Positions 10,101 through 18,225 are shown, numbered from the stretch's first letter. The stretch: 64,000 nt of DNA from a bacterium (GCA_023666335.1 JAMPCE010000007.1:20244-84243); one strand, 5' to 3'. Notes: generated from the sequence alone by a model not told the origin. Translations and numbers: made by a program.

Positions 10101-12528
10101 CCGAATTCGTAATGTCCTCTCCCGACGGCGTTATCTTCGTTGTCGTACACGGTATATTCGTTTCATAAGGTTTCAGTTTTTCCGTGATATACTGCGCCAG
10201 CGCCTCTTTCGACGCCCATGTCCAAGTCTTCCCGCCATCCGACAGATCGACGCTCCGCTCGACCCCGTCGATCTTTACGACCAGATTGCTGTACCCACGG
10301 TCGATCGTGACCGTGCCGTCGGCGTTCATATGCGCGGCATGGGGATGCCTCGTTCCGTCTGCCATAGTCGGATCCAACGTGACCTCAGCTTTCGGATTGC
10401 GGTACTGCGCCTCATAGTCCTCCTTGTAGTCCTTTCCCTGAAAGATATCGCGAAAACCGAGATTCGTACCTGTGACGTTTCCCTGATCGTCCTGATTGTC
10501 CGCGCTCTTCACGCGGATCCTGGTGATATCCGGCTGCAAGGCGTCGATCGCGATCTTCGAGCCTGATCCCGTCACACTTATGACACTACTGTCATAATTT
10601 GCGGCACCCAGTTGGTTTTGAATCTCTGTCGCGAGCGTCGATGCGTCGTTATAGGTTCCGGCAGCCACTTTGACCGTCACCCACATATCCTCCGTATCAT
10701 CCGCTGCTTTCTGGTTATGAGAGATCAAAATCGAAAACGTGTCGTTTACGCCCTCTTCGATCAGCAGACTGTTCGCGCTGTTTATGAGCGCGCTGCCCTG
10801 CATCCCGGCATTCTCATCGCGCGTGCCGTCATTGCCGCCAAACTGCGCTTTTTCATAGCCGGTAACGACTGTCCTCGCCGTAAACAGCGTATCATAGGCT
10901 GTACTCTTTGCTTTATTGATCCCCACCTTGGTGCCGGGACCATCTTCCTGCGTCGTAAACACCAGCCCGGTATACCACAGATGATACTGTTTCCTGCCGT
11001 AGGGATCCGTCTCGTCTCGGACCTCACCGTCCTGCCAGCTCTTATGCGCTGTTACGTTAATCCCCCTGTCTTTCAGAACGTTATGCAGCGCCGCCGCCAT
11101 CTCGTCTATCGTGCTGCCATCCATATTTTTCCCCTGACCGTCAATATTGGTCAGGTCGATGACGATCTCTCCCTGATCGTTGGGATTGAGCACCAGCAGA
11201 TTATTCACGCCTTTTTTGATATGGAATACGCTCCGCTCCGGATCTCCCTGATCGCAACCGGGCCAGCTTCCCGGCAGGACATTACCGCCCGTAAAGACAC
11301 CGGGCGTCACCGAGATTTTACTGTGGTGTACATTGTCGTAAAAGACGCCTGTACGGATATCGCTGTCGATCTCGAACATATTGCCCTTAAAGTTCGTGAT
11401 GATGTAATCCGGACTGGAAAGCTTGATCCCCGTGCCATGTTCAGACACAATGACCCCTTTCTTCGCCGTGTCCGCATCACCCGAATCCCCTGCATCGCCC
11501 GCGTCGCCCGCATCGTCCGCCTGTATCCCCGGTACTGTTGCCATCTGCGCATCCAGTTCCGTCTGTAAAATTTTCATCAGCATCTCTTTCGTATATTTGC
11601 CCGAAGCCAGTGCTTTCCCATTTTTATTGGTAAGCTCAATCTGCTTCACTAATTTTCCCGTCGCGTCCAGCACATCAAAGGAGAGCTCATCGTTGACGCC
11701 CGTCTCCACTTCGATAAAGGAACCGTCATTTAGATATACGGTCGTACCGATCAGTGCGCCCAAATCGCCGCCGCCAAAATTATCATATAAAAGGTAGGAG
11801 AGCCCGCCGGAAACCTCATCAATGATCTTTCCGCCTTCCAGATTCAGATTACAAGTTTCCTGCTTCGTATACTGAAAGCGGAATCCCTTATCCAAAAGCC
11901 CCGCTTCTTCCAGAGCCGTATCAATCTCGTCCACCAGCGCCTTTGTCGTATATACCCCTGCGTCCACCGTGATCGAGACTGTCTCAAGCGGATCGTCTTC
12001 ATTGATGGCGTAAGTAATCACCAGATCATTTTCGCCCTCCCTGACGGTGTGCAGCTGCGTGGGTGACCACACGGTCGCACCCTCGATCTGATGGTAAGGC
12101 CATTCGTGCTCCTGAAAGATATGCTGTTCATTAAAGGTCGTATTGTCCGTGAGACGATCGATCTCCTTTTGCAGGTGGGCAAACTCCTCCTGCATCATGG
12201 CGCGGTCTGTGTCCGTATATGTCTCGTTGGACGCCTTGATCGCAAGTTCCGTCATCCTGTGGAGCATATCGTGCGCTTCTTCCAGAGAGCCGTCTCCGAT
12301 CTGCACCCAAGAAATGCCGTCCATCGCATTTTCCGTGCCCTGTCTTAAGCCGCGGATCATATGACGCATCTTTTCGGAGATGGAAAGCCCTGCCGCATCG
12401 TCCGCCGCCCGGTTGATTCGATAACCGGAGGCAAGTTTCTCCGCAGTCTTTGCCTTTTTCTGCGTATTGATATTCAAATGCCTGCCTGCATTCATCATGA
12501 GCATATTGTGTTGAATGGATGAGATCAT
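7108..12528 (-). CDS. Giant flagellin with repeated IN-like modules
   Basis: About 1806 residues, against roughly 270-500 for ordinary flagellins. Residues 1-135 are a standard N-terminal D0-D1 rod (MISSIQHNMLMMNAG, SGYRINRAADDAAGLSISEKM). The last 105 or so residues are the C-terminal rod, ending in the flagellin terminus QDSNLALQLLE. Between them lie about 1550 residues. I count eleven degenerate copies of a module: hydrophobic strand, second strand, (D/E)xGxY or similar turn, then a helix like LxxxIxxxL. This resembles the flagellin hook IN motif. A Gly-Asp-Ala microrepeat is at 11472-11520. The start at 12528 is set by GAGG 9 bases upstream; 12534 is possible. A sigma-28 promoter is at 12594-12620. 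Confidence 0.93.
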   Translation of the reverse strand: MISSIQHNMLMMNAGRHLNINTQKKAKTAEKLASGYRINRAADDAAGLSISEKMRHMIRGLRQGTENAMDGISWVQIGDGSLEEAHDMLHRMTELAIKASNETYTDTDRAMMQEEFAHLQKEIDRLTDNTTFNEQHIFQEHEWPYHQIEGATVWSPTQLHTVREGENDLVITYAINEDDPLETVSITVDAGVYTTKALVDEIDTALEEAGLLDKGFRFQYTKQETCNLNLEGGKIIDEVSGGLSYLLYDNFGGGDLGALIGTTVYLNDGSFIEVETGVNDELSFDVLDATGKLVKQIELTNKNGKALASGKYTKEMLMKILQTELDAQMATVPGIQADDAGDAGDAGDSGDADTAKKGVIVSEHGTGIKLSSPDYIITNFKGNMFEIDSDIRTGVFYDNVHHSKISVTPGVFTGGNVLPGSWPGCDQGDPERSVFHIKKGVNNLLVLNPNDQGEIVIDLTNIDGQGKNMDGSTIDEMAAALHNVLKDRGINVTAHKSWQDGEVRDETDPYGRKQYHLWYTGLVFTTQEDGPGTKVGINKAKSTAYDTLFTARTVVTGYEKAQFGGNDGTRDENAGMQGSALINSANSLLIEEGVNDTFSILISHNQKAADDTEDMWVTVKVAAGTYNDASTLATEIQNQLGAANYDSSVISVTGSGSKIAIDALQPDITRIRVKSADNQDDQGNVTGTNLGFRDIFQGKDYKEDYEAQYRNPKAEVTLDPTMADGTRHPHAAHMNADGTVTIDRGYSNLVVKIDGVERSVDLSDGGKTWTWASKEALAQYITEKLKPYETNIPCTTTKITPSGEDITNSVNKGTPTDGEWHSYPPDLTYKNVVGKTETTAGQGSSFAYKTNIGATVTFGLPINASAASPLKITDDNKKFSFTLNGSTTVNIDLKTELGKTSFTSASEFASALQTVINSKLGKQPDQYGGVKVSTDNNKLVLTAGLMNGNLQMSGQDDTKITMDTSKGTFVWDLHKYGTPASVTLSSSNTSKYVNTSFKTKGEPTITLTLTEPGKTAQTITVKLKKDYQYTGQTDLLNDLNSSSKLGKYGITASISGRSLTFSTDNGGDGYKLDVSLSDAAKEFLFGYPKDDNSGNYSMDGSTPYKMRTNQAVKTGFTLSSGDEQNFTIKVGSEVVTRKLAAKTYATEKDLEDEFNRVFGDKVKVSINSSHQLVFESVAKGSGHTLSLSYNADSAMKKIFGTTPIMGATASISDDGKLTLTRDGGTNDPNPQNGSIYVESHDDDERYRGGSFIFETSTTYSDPEYEDGYHSGQHSFMDGAALDLNAQGKIDITDGNNQMTFYFAEDYVATSYGRATIQTIDITLDAGSYTMDELRDALQAKIDEDTGGERKMNVTVDKSGVRIEAVKAGSKYRIFRDTDTRISPNGGYGYQDCRPSGTFFEKIMCTTHTGISQQTATNVDGKQNGSDVYAVGRQDVKNEEVRIQKDGNDQLSLEFNITQGQGSNETTVKSYKLEMVLDPGYYQGGALAAQIQKQLDKALKANGLPEGLIEAVVGIVDTKVEGANDANALAFRLSETVKLPDDLPNGADMKYGVEAIGGTAAFSVFYATDGDIARAYIKGGKDISKGVEIKEGQNVLSVDVDDEHYELELMPEVYSSKELIEHLNELMAEKNVPLTALEDDGNLKLMHTSYGKHKISHLSGAVKNQVFFADNGTWEKSEPMRLRVSSTSGDWIEVEKPWMDTSALGVNTLTVEKYKYAQKAIARLKEAVVKVSEVRTYFGTMQNRLEHAIHNNQNAEENTQAAESRIRDTDISKEVMENSIHNILEQAGVAMMAQIRQDSNLALQLLE
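11472..11520 (-). repeat. 9-base microsatellite encoding a Gly-Asp-Ala run in the flagellin
   Basis: Imperfect tandem units such as GCATCGCCC and GCGTCGCCC encode DAGDAGDAGDSGDAD inside the central region of the giant flagellin. Unit gain or loss would keep the frame and change only linker length. Confidence 0.7.
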
Positions 12529-12593
12529 GATCATATACCTCACTTTTCGCAACAGCCCTGTCCCGGGACACCAAAAGATACACTATAGTATGT

Positions 12594-12620
12594 GTATCGG
12601 CGCGCAGAGGAGGTCTCTTA
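12594..12620 (-). promoter_or_regulatory. Sigma-28 (flagellar) promoter of the giant flagellin
   Basis: On the minus strand TAAG (12617-12620), a 15-base spacer and GCCGATAC (12594-12601) match the flagellar sigma consensus TAAA-N15-GCCGATAA at ten of twelve positions. It lies about 66 bases before the flagellin ATG. This implies expression under a FliA/SigD-type factor. Confidence 0.8.
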
Positions 12621-12625
12621 ATATA

Positions 12626-12635
12626 CCCCCCCCCC
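12626..12635 (-). repeat. Poly-G tract (10 G) next to the flagellin promoter
   Basis: Ten consecutive C on the plus strand, G on the coding strand. It lies 5 bases upstream of the -35 element and about 20 bases after the stop of the upstream glycosyltransferase. Long G tracts are prone to slippage. A change here would not alter the -35/-10 spacing, only the distance to sequences further upstream. Confidence 0.75.
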
Positions 12636-12655
12636 TAAAAAATGCACAAAAAAGT

Positions 12656-13483
12656 TTAAATGCCCATAAGCGCCCGCTCCAGCATCTGCGACACCTGCGC
12701 CAGTACGCCGACGTTTTGCGCCATCGTGAGCATCTGACGGACTACCGCGTCAAAAATCCCGTATTCGGCAAGCGCTTTTCTGTGCAGCACGATCATCCTG
12801 CACCGCGCCTGAAAATAGCCGCCGACTCTGGAAGACACGCCGCCCTCATGGAGATCGGAGAACAGAAGCGGCTCATCCACATAGCCGATCTTCTGCTCTT
12901 TTGCGATCCGAAGGAACAGTTCCCAATCCTCCAGACAGGTGAGTTCCTCATCGAACAGACCGCTTTTTGCAAGGCACTCCCTGCGCACGACCGCTGTCGG
13001 CGCACCGATCACGTTCCCCTGTAGGAGCAGGCGGTACAGATCTCCCTGCAACAGGCTTTTCTCGATAGAATCATCGGGAATGTGTATGTGCGTCCCGTCC
13101 TGTTTCCTGCCCTCATACATGCAGTAGACCAGCCCGATCTCAGGATCCTCTTCCAGAATACGCATCTGTTTTTCCAGTTTATCCGCCCGCCAGACGTCGT
13201 CACTGTCCTGAAAGGCGATACAGGAACCCCCGGCGCGCCGGATGCCCTCGTTTCTGGCTGCGGAAGCGCCGCAGTTTCGCGGCTGCCTGAAATACTGCAC
13301 TCTATTGTCCGCTTCCGCGATTTTTTGGAGCAATGCCTCCGTGTCGTCCGTTGACGCATCGTCAATCACCAGCAGTTCAAAGTCCGTATAGGTCTGTTGT
13401 AAAACGCTGTCGATCGCGCGCTCTATACAATAACACCTGTTATATGTCGGCAGGACGATGCTTACCGCCTCTCCGTGTTCCAT
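12656..13483 (-). CDS. Family 2 glycosyltransferase
   Basis: Protein of 275 residues with a GT-A fold. It starts VSIVLPTYNRCYCIERAIDS and has the VIDDASTDDT nucleotide-sugar motif and the FQDSDDVW metal-binding DxD-like motif. ED in LTCLEDWELFLRI matches the catalytic ED of the family. The start at 13483 has GGAGA about 9 bases upstream; an open frame extends back to 13672 without support. No membrane segment. It lies just upstream of the giant flagellin on the same strand, so a role in flagellin or surface glycosylation is plausible but inferred from context only. Confidence 0.88.
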   Translation of the reverse strand: MEHGEAVSIVLPTYNRCYCIERAIDSVLQQTYTDFELLVIDDASTDDTEALLQKIAEADNRVQYFRQPRNCGASAARNEGIRRAGGSCIAFQDSDDVWRADKLEKQMRILEEDPEIGLVYCMYEGRKQDGTHIHIPDDSIEKSLLQGDLYRLLLQGNVIGAPTAVVRRECLAKSGLFDEELTCLEDWELFLRIAKEQKIGYVDEPLLFSDLHEGGVSSRVGGYFQARCRMIVLHRKALAEYGIFDAVVRQMLTMAQNVGVLAQVSQMLERALMGI

Positions 13484-13579
13484 AAATGATAGTCTCCATT
13501 CCGCAGCGTTACTTTTCCAGCGATCTCTCCGATGTCCCGCACGCGTCATATCCGGATTTCCTGCTTTTCGATATTTATT

Positions 13580-13608
13580 ATTGTAACATTGAAAAACCCT
13601 CGTGTAAA
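13580..13608 (-). promoter_or_regulatory. Candidate sigma-A promoter of the glycosyltransferase at 12656
   Basis: TTTACA (13603-13608), 17-base spacer and TACAAT (13580-13585) read on the minus strand. It lies about 100 bases upstream of the ATG at 13483. Confidence 0.55.
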
Positions 13609-13689
13609 CCGATTTACCCGCAGAATGCTCCGACGCCGCCGAAAAGCCGCTCTTTTCAAAAATTTCATACAATCTTTATCACGCTTTCA

Positions 13690-13718
13690 TTGACAACTTT
13701 TCCTGTGTTCTCTATTAT
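13690..13718 (+). promoter_or_regulatory. Sigma-A promoter for the membrane protein at 13805
   Basis: TTGACA (13690-13695), 17-base spacer and TATTAT (13713-13718). The transcript would have a leader of about 80 bases that includes a GC-rich stem (GCCGC with GCGGC, about 13765-13790). The region between the divergent genes at 13484 and 13805 otherwise shows nothing coding that I can support. Confidence 0.65.
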
Positions 13719-13804
13719 TGAAAAAGGTACAAACAGTAGCATGGAAAACAAAAAGCGCCGCCTGTTCAGGAGCTGTAAGCGGCGGCACAGATGGGAGAAT
13801 CAAT

Positions 13805-14629
13805 ATGGCTGCAGGAAATTCCGTCAACGACGAGATCAAAGAACAGCATCAGAAAGCAAAAGATATGAGTTTCAAAGGGAAACTTGCCTATTTCTGGGAT
13901 TACTACAAAATACACACCATCGCTATAGTCTGCGCGATCGTCTTTATCGTCAGCTTTGTCCGCCAGATCGGCGCGAACAAGCCCTATGCCCTTTATGCCG
14001 TACTTCTGAACGCTGCTGTCGGCACAGAAAATACTGACACATCTGTCATATGGGAAGAGGCATTCCTTGAATACGCCGGGATCGACCCGGAAGCATGGCA
14101 GGTCAGCATTGACACCTCTATCACACTGAGCGCCGACGGCGGCTCACAGTACGATATGGCAAACCGCCAGAAAATGGCTGCCATGATGAACGCGGGCGAC
14201 ATCCACGCCATCGTGGGCGACACGGAAACCTTTGAGGGCTACGCGCACGTCGGCTACTTTTACGACCTCTCGGAACTTATGACCGAGGAGGAACTTGCCG
14301 CCTATGCAGATCTGCTCTACTACACGGACGCCGCCGCCTACGATGAGGACACCGGAAACACGCTGGAGGAGATCGAAGCCTATCAAAAGGCGTTTCTGGA
14401 AAAATTCGTTGACCACAGCGATCCCGCAGGCATGAAACAGCCCGTTCCCGTGGGCGTGCGTATCCCCGCTTCCGGAAACAGGCTGGCAGACGCGGGCTAT
14501 TACCGCTATCTGCAGGAGGGCGGCTACACCTTTCAAGGCTGCCCGTCGGAGACGGTGATCGGGATTCCGCTCTCGGTGGAAGATCCGACGGCGGCGTTAC
14601 AATTTATACGGTATCTTACGGAGCGTTGA
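13805..14629 (+). CDS. Conserved membrane-anchored protein of unknown function
   Basis: Protein of 274 residues, the first plus-strand gene in the window. The start at 13805 has GGGAG 7-8 bases upstream; the open frame continues further back without a ribosome site. After a cytoplasmic N terminus with KGKLAYFWDYYKIH there is one transmembrane segment (about residues 36-53). A large extracellular domain follows, with segments (AIVGDTETFEGYAHVGYFYDLSEL) that recall binding-protein lobes. No function is assigned. It ends 14 bases inside the convergent gatB gene. It carries one copy of the TGACA-N4-TGTCA palindrome at 14035. Confidence 0.75.
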   Translation: MAAGNSVNDEIKEQHQKAKDMSFKGKLAYFWDYYKIHTIAIVCAIVFIVSFVRQIGANKPYALYAVLLNAAVGTENTDTSVIWEEAFLEYAGIDPEAWQVSIDTSITLSADGGSQYDMANRQKMAAMMNAGDIHAIVGDTETFEGYAHVGYFYDLSELMTEEELAAYADLLYYTDAAAYDEDTGNTLEEIEAYQKAFLEKFVDHSDPAGMKQPVPVGVRIPASGNRLADAGYYRYLQEGGYTFQGCPSETVIGIPLSVEDPTAALQFIRYLTER

Positions 14630-16058
14630 GAATTTCCCGCAGCATCTGATTCACCGTGCCGGGATCCGCCTTTCCTTTCATGGCTTTCATGGTCTGTCCC
14701 ACCAGAAAGCCGATGGCTTTCTCCTTACCGTTTCGGTAATCCGCCACGGACTGCGGATTTGCCGCGATCACTTCCTCGACCACTTTCTTTAAAGCGCCCT
14801 CGTCGTTTTCCGTCTTTAGCCCCTTTTCTTCCACATACCGTTCGGGATCCACATTCTCTGCAAACATGACCTCAAAGACTTCTTTCGCCACGGAACTGTT
14901 GATCACCTTTTTCTCCGCAAGGGCAATGAGCTTTGCCAGATTTTCAGGGGAAAAGCGCAGGTCAGAAGCGTCCAGTCCCTGTTCTTTCATCAGCCGCAGC
15001 GTCTCGACCATCAGCCAGTTGGACACTTTTTTCGGCGAGGCTCCAAACGCCACCGTCTCCTCGAAGAGATCCGCCAGCGGCTTCTCAGCGGTGATGATCT
15101 CGATATCATAGTCGGGAATGTCAAATTCCGCCTTGTAGCGCGCCATTTTCTCGGTGCGGAATTCCGGCTGTTTCGCCCGGATCTTTTCCAGCATTTCCTC
15201 ACTCACCGCGACGGGTACAAGGTCGGGATCGGGGAAATAGCGGTAATCCTGCGCGTCTTCCTTACTCCGCATGGCGTAGGACTCGCCTTTTGCGTCATCC
15301 CATCTTCTGGTCTCCTGCACCACGCTTTCTCCCGCTTCCAACAGATCGATCTGCCGCTCCCTCTCTCCCTCGATGGCGCGGGTGATGGAGCGGAAACTGT
15401 TGAGATTCTTCATCTCTGTCCTCGTGCCGAACGTTTTCGTCCCCGCCTCCCTGACGGAAAGGTTCACGTCCGCGCGCATGGAGCCCTCCTGGAGCTTGCA
15501 GTCGGAAGCCCCCAGATACTGGATCACCTGCCTGAGTTTCTCCAGATAGGCAATGACCTCCTCGGCGCTGCGCATATCCGGCTCCGACACGATCTCAATG
15601 AGAGGGACGCCGGAGCGGTTGTAGTCCACCAGAGAGCAGTCCTCCCACTCGTCATGGATGAGTTTGCCCGCATCTTCCTCCATATGGATCTCGTGGATGC
15701 CTACAGTCTTTTTAACGCCCGCCTCCGTCTCAATCTCCACGCCGCCGTTTCTACAGATAGGCAGATAGAGCTGCGAGATCTGATAATTCTGTGGATTATC
15801 GGGATAAAAATAGTTTTTTCTATCAAATTTAGAATATCGTGTGATATCGCATCCTGTGGCAAGCCCCACCGCGATGGCATACTCCAATACCTGACGATTC
15901 AGCACCGGAAGCGTTCCCGGCATCCCCGTACAGACCGGACAGGTCTGGGTGTTCGGCTCCGCGCCGAACGCGGTGGAGCACCCGCAGAAGATCTTTGTCT
16001 TTGTCGCCAGTTCGACGTGTACCTCCAAGCCGATGACGGTTTCATACTGCTTACTCAT
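14616..16058 (-). CDS. gatB: Asp/Glu-tRNA(Asn/Gln) amidotransferase subunit B
   Basis: Full-length GatB, 480 residues. The N-terminal kinase-like domain begins YETVIGLEVHVEL and includes the CGCSTAFGAEPNTQTCPVC cysteine motif. The helical and YqeY-like tail ends VNQMLREILNA. GatB binds the mischarged tRNA and activates its acyl group for amidation within the GatCAB complex. Its start overlaps gatA by 8 bases, so the two are coupled. Confidence 0.97.
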   Translation of the reverse strand: MSKQYETVIGLEVHVELATKTKIFCGCSTAFGAEPNTQTCPVCTGMPGTLPVLNRQVLEYAIAVGLATGCDITRYSKFDRKNYFYPDNPQNYQISQLYLPICRNGGVEIETEAGVKKTVGIHEIHMEEDAGKLIHDEWEDCSLVDYNRSGVPLIEIVSEPDMRSAEEVIAYLEKLRQVIQYLGASDCKLQEGSMRADVNLSVREAGTKTFGTRTEMKNLNSFRSITRAIEGERERQIDLLEAGESVVQETRRWDDAKGESYAMRSKEDAQDYRYFPDPDLVPVAVSEEMLEKIRAKQPEFRTEKMARYKAEFDIPDYDIEIITAEKPLADLFEETVAFGASPKKVSNWLMVETLRLMKEQGLDASDLRFSPENLAKLIALAEKKVINSSVAKEVFEVMFAENVDPERYVEEKGLKTENDEGALKKVVEEVIAANPQSVADYRNGKEKAIGFLVGQTMKAMKGKADPGTVNQMLREILNAP

Positions 16059-17496
16059 GGCTGCGCACCTCCTGTTCGTAAATGTGGGCAGCCCGCAAAA
16101 TCTTTTTCTCCTGAAAACAATCCCCGATCAGCTGCAAGCCGATGGGCAGCCCCTTGCCGTCCTGCCCGCAGGGAAGACAGATTCCGGGAAGCCCTGCCAG
16201 ATTCACGGCGATCGTGTAGATATCGCCCAGATACATCTGAATCGGGTCCGCAAGGCTTTCCCCCAGCTTCGGCGCCGTCGTGGGCGCGGCAGGTCCCAAA
16301 ATCACGTCGTATCCTAAAAAAGCGTCGTCGAACGCCTTTTTGATCAACGCCTTTACTTTCAGGGCTTTCAGGTAATACGCGTCATAATAGCCGGAACTCA
16401 AGACAAAGGAACCGAGCATGATGCGGCGCTTGACTTCCTCCCCGAAGCCCTCTGAGCGGGATTTTTTGTACATATTATGAAGACCCGCATATTCTTCGGT
16501 ACGATAGCCGTACTTGACGCCATCGAAACGTTCCAGATTCGAGCTGGCTTCCGCCGCCGCGATGGTATAGTAGGCGGGAATGGCATATTCCACGAGGCTC
16601 AAGTCAAAACGCTCCACTACCGCGCCTTTCTCTTTCAAAACTTCCGCTGCGCGGAGAACCGCCTGCTTTACCTCCCCGTTCAGCCCCTCGCCCAGATAGT
16701 CGTTTGGAATGCCGATGCGCAGCCCTTTCACATCCTCTGTGAGCGCCGCCGTAAAATCCGTATCCGTGCGCGCAATGGAAGTGGAGTCTTTCTCATCATG
16801 GGAGGCTAAGACCTCAAGGACCGCCGCGCAGTCCGCCACATCCTTAGTCAGGGGACCGATCTGATCCAGCGAGGAACCGTAAGCGATCAGACCGTAGCGC
16901 GACACTGTCCCGTAAGTGGGTTTCATCCCCACCACACCGCAGTAGGAAGCCGGCTGCCTGATGGAACCGCCCGTGTCGGAACCGATGGCGTAAAAACATT
17001 CCCGCGCCGCGACCGCAGCCGCGGAACCGCCGGAAGATCCGCCCGGCACATGCTCCGGATCGCGGGGATTTCTCGTCACCCCGTAAGCCGAGGTCTCCGT
17101 GGTGGAACCCATCGCAAACTCATCCATGTTCGTCTTGCCGAGGATCACCGCCCCTGCCTTTTGCAGATTCTTTACCGCCTCCGCCGTGTACGTCGGAACA
17201 AAATTGTGCAGGATCTTAGAGGAGCAGGTCGTCCGCAGCCCCTCCGTGCAGAGATTGTCTTTGAGCGCGACGGGAACGCCAGCCAGCGCTCCTGTCAGCT
17301 CTCCCGCCTCGATCCGCTTCTGGACCGCCTTTGCCTGCGCGAGCGCGCCGTCCGCGTCCACCGTTACATAACAGTTGTAATTTTTATCCTGCGCCTCGAT
17401 CTGCGCCAGCGCCGCCTCTGTAGCCTCCACGGCTGTCGTTTTCCCGTCCTTTATGGCTGCCGCAAGCTCCAGCGCGGTCATCTCTAAGATCTCCAT
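16051..17496 (-). CDS. gatA: Asp/Glu-tRNA(Asn/Gln) amidotransferase subunit A
   Basis: Amidase-signature enzyme, 481 residues. The catalytic Lys lies in PVALKDN. The Ser and cis-Ser are in PGGSSGGSAAAVAA and GSDTGGSIRQPASYCG. GatA hydrolyses glutamine and passes ammonia to GatB. Length is standard. It is preceded by a 200-base gap holding a structured repeat, unusual inside what is otherwise a tight gatCAB operon. Confidence 0.97.
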   Translation of the reverse strand: MEILEMTALELAAAIKDGKTTAVEATEAALAQIEAQDKNYNCYVTVDADGALAQAKAVQKRIEAGELTGALAGVPVALKDNLCTEGLRTTCSSKILHNFVPTYTAEAVKNLQKAGAVILGKTNMDEFAMGSTTETSAYGVTRNPRDPEHVPGGSSGGSAAAVAARECFYAIGSDTGGSIRQPASYCGVVGMKPTYGTVSRYGLIAYGSSLDQIGPLTKDVADCAAVLEVLASHDEKDSTSIARTDTDFTAALTEDVKGLRIGIPNDYLGEGLNGEVKQAVLRAAEVLKEKGAVVERFDLSLVEYAIPAYYTIAAAEASSNLERFDGVKYGYRTEEYAGLHNMYKKSRSEGFGEEVKRRIMLGSFVLSSGYYDAYYLKALKVKALIKKAFDDAFLGYDVILGPAAPTTAPKLGESLADPIQMYLGDIYTIAVNLAGLPGICLPCGQDGKGLPIGLQLIGDCFQEKKILRAAHIYEQEVRSHE

Positions 17497-17551
17497 CTCT
17501 TCTTTCCTTTCCCGTTTACTGTGTGTCGCCGCTCCTTCTCAACGTGTCTGT

Positions 17552-17684
17552 AGGAACAGACCGCCATTTCTTAAGGAGCCCCTCAAAACGCGCCGGTACT
17601 TGGTGAGGTTTCCCACGAACCTAGTATCCGCTGCGTGTTTTGCGGAGCGGGAGCGCGGCGACGTAGAAATGACGGCCTGTTCCT
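17552..17684 (-). repeat. Structured intergenic element, copy A
   Basis: Outer arms at 17552-17571 and 17665-17684 pair over 20 positions; the two non-Watson-Crick positions become G-U pairs on the minus strand, the direction of the operon. The interior shares blocks with copies B and C: AAGGAGCCCCT at the left, GGTACTTGGTGAGG with CCTAGTATCC in the middle, and GAGCGCGGCGACG at the right. It lies between gatC and gatA. It could be a structured RNA, a REP/MITE-like repeat or both. Confidence 0.7.
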
Positions 17685-17696
17685 GCTCTTCACACG

Positions 17697-17987
17697 TCAG
17701 AACGTCGGCGGCACCACAAACATCCCGTCTTTCTGCTGCGGCGCATTTAATAACAGGTGTTCTCTATCATCCCCGTTCGTCACCACATCCTCACGGAACA
17801 CATTTTCCGCGGAAAATACATGCGACATCGGCTCCACGCCGTCCGTGTCCAATTCCCCCAGCTTATCGATATAGTCGAGCATCCTGCCCATATCCGCTTT
17901 CGCCTGTTCCTTCTCCTCGTCGGACAGCTCGAGTTTTGCGAGGATCCCTACATATTCTATTGTCTCGTCATCTATGATATTCGCCAT
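17697..17987 (-). CDS. gatC: Asp/Glu-tRNA(Asn/Gln) amidotransferase subunit C
   Basis: Protein of 96 residues, the usual size for GatC, which wraps around GatA and GatB and stabilises the complex. [21 protein letters not shown] is cut here to its conserved core [20 protein letters not shown] and the C-terminal VVPPTF are also family features. The start at 17987 has GGAA 5-7 bases upstream. It is flanked on both sides by structured repeats (17552 and 18067). Confidence 0.93.
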   Translation of the reverse strand: MANIIDDETIEYVGILAKLELSDEEKEQAKADMGRMLDYIDKLGELDTDGVEPMSHVFSAENVFREDVVTNGDDREHLLLNAPQQKDGMFVVPPTF

Positions 17988-18066
17988 GATCTTTCCTTTC
18001 TCACTCATATCTGCATATTATCATCTGTTTTCATTCTTATCATCTGCTGCCGTAGCGATTGCGCTC

Positions 18067-18225
18067 GGATGGAAGTTTATTTCTCAAGGAGCCCCTTGGA
18101 AAGCGTCAGCGCTTAACGAGGTTTGGAGTTGTTGTGCAATGAAATTGCACGTCAACTCCCGAGTTTAGCACTGTTACGCTTGGAATGGAGCGCAAGCGCG
18201 GCGACGCAGAAATAAACTTTCATCC
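18067..18225. repeat. Structured intergenic element, copy B
   Basis: Outer arms at 18067-18084 and 18208-18225 pair over 18 positions with one exception. Inside, AGCGTCAGCGCTTAACGAG faces a partner at about 18156-18175, and GGAGTTG pairs with CAACTCC. An extra hairpin (GTGCAAT with ATTGCAC) is inserted at the tip. The right side GGAGCGCAAGCGCGGCGACG is shared with copies A and C. It lies between aspS and gatC. Confidence 0.7.

Noticed and set aside
10612..11568. Long plus-strand frame inside the flagellin
   Set aside because: It is antisense to the flagellin gene with no plausible start or domain.
13741..14037. Small basic frame in the leader of the 13805 gene
   Set aside because: It overlaps the true coding frame and has no ribosome site; its Arg-rich content looks like frame-shifted coding DNA.
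17552..18225. CRISPR array or insertion sequence at the gatC repeats
   Set aside because: There are only two copies, different in spacing and sequence, with no repeat-spacer pattern and no transposase.
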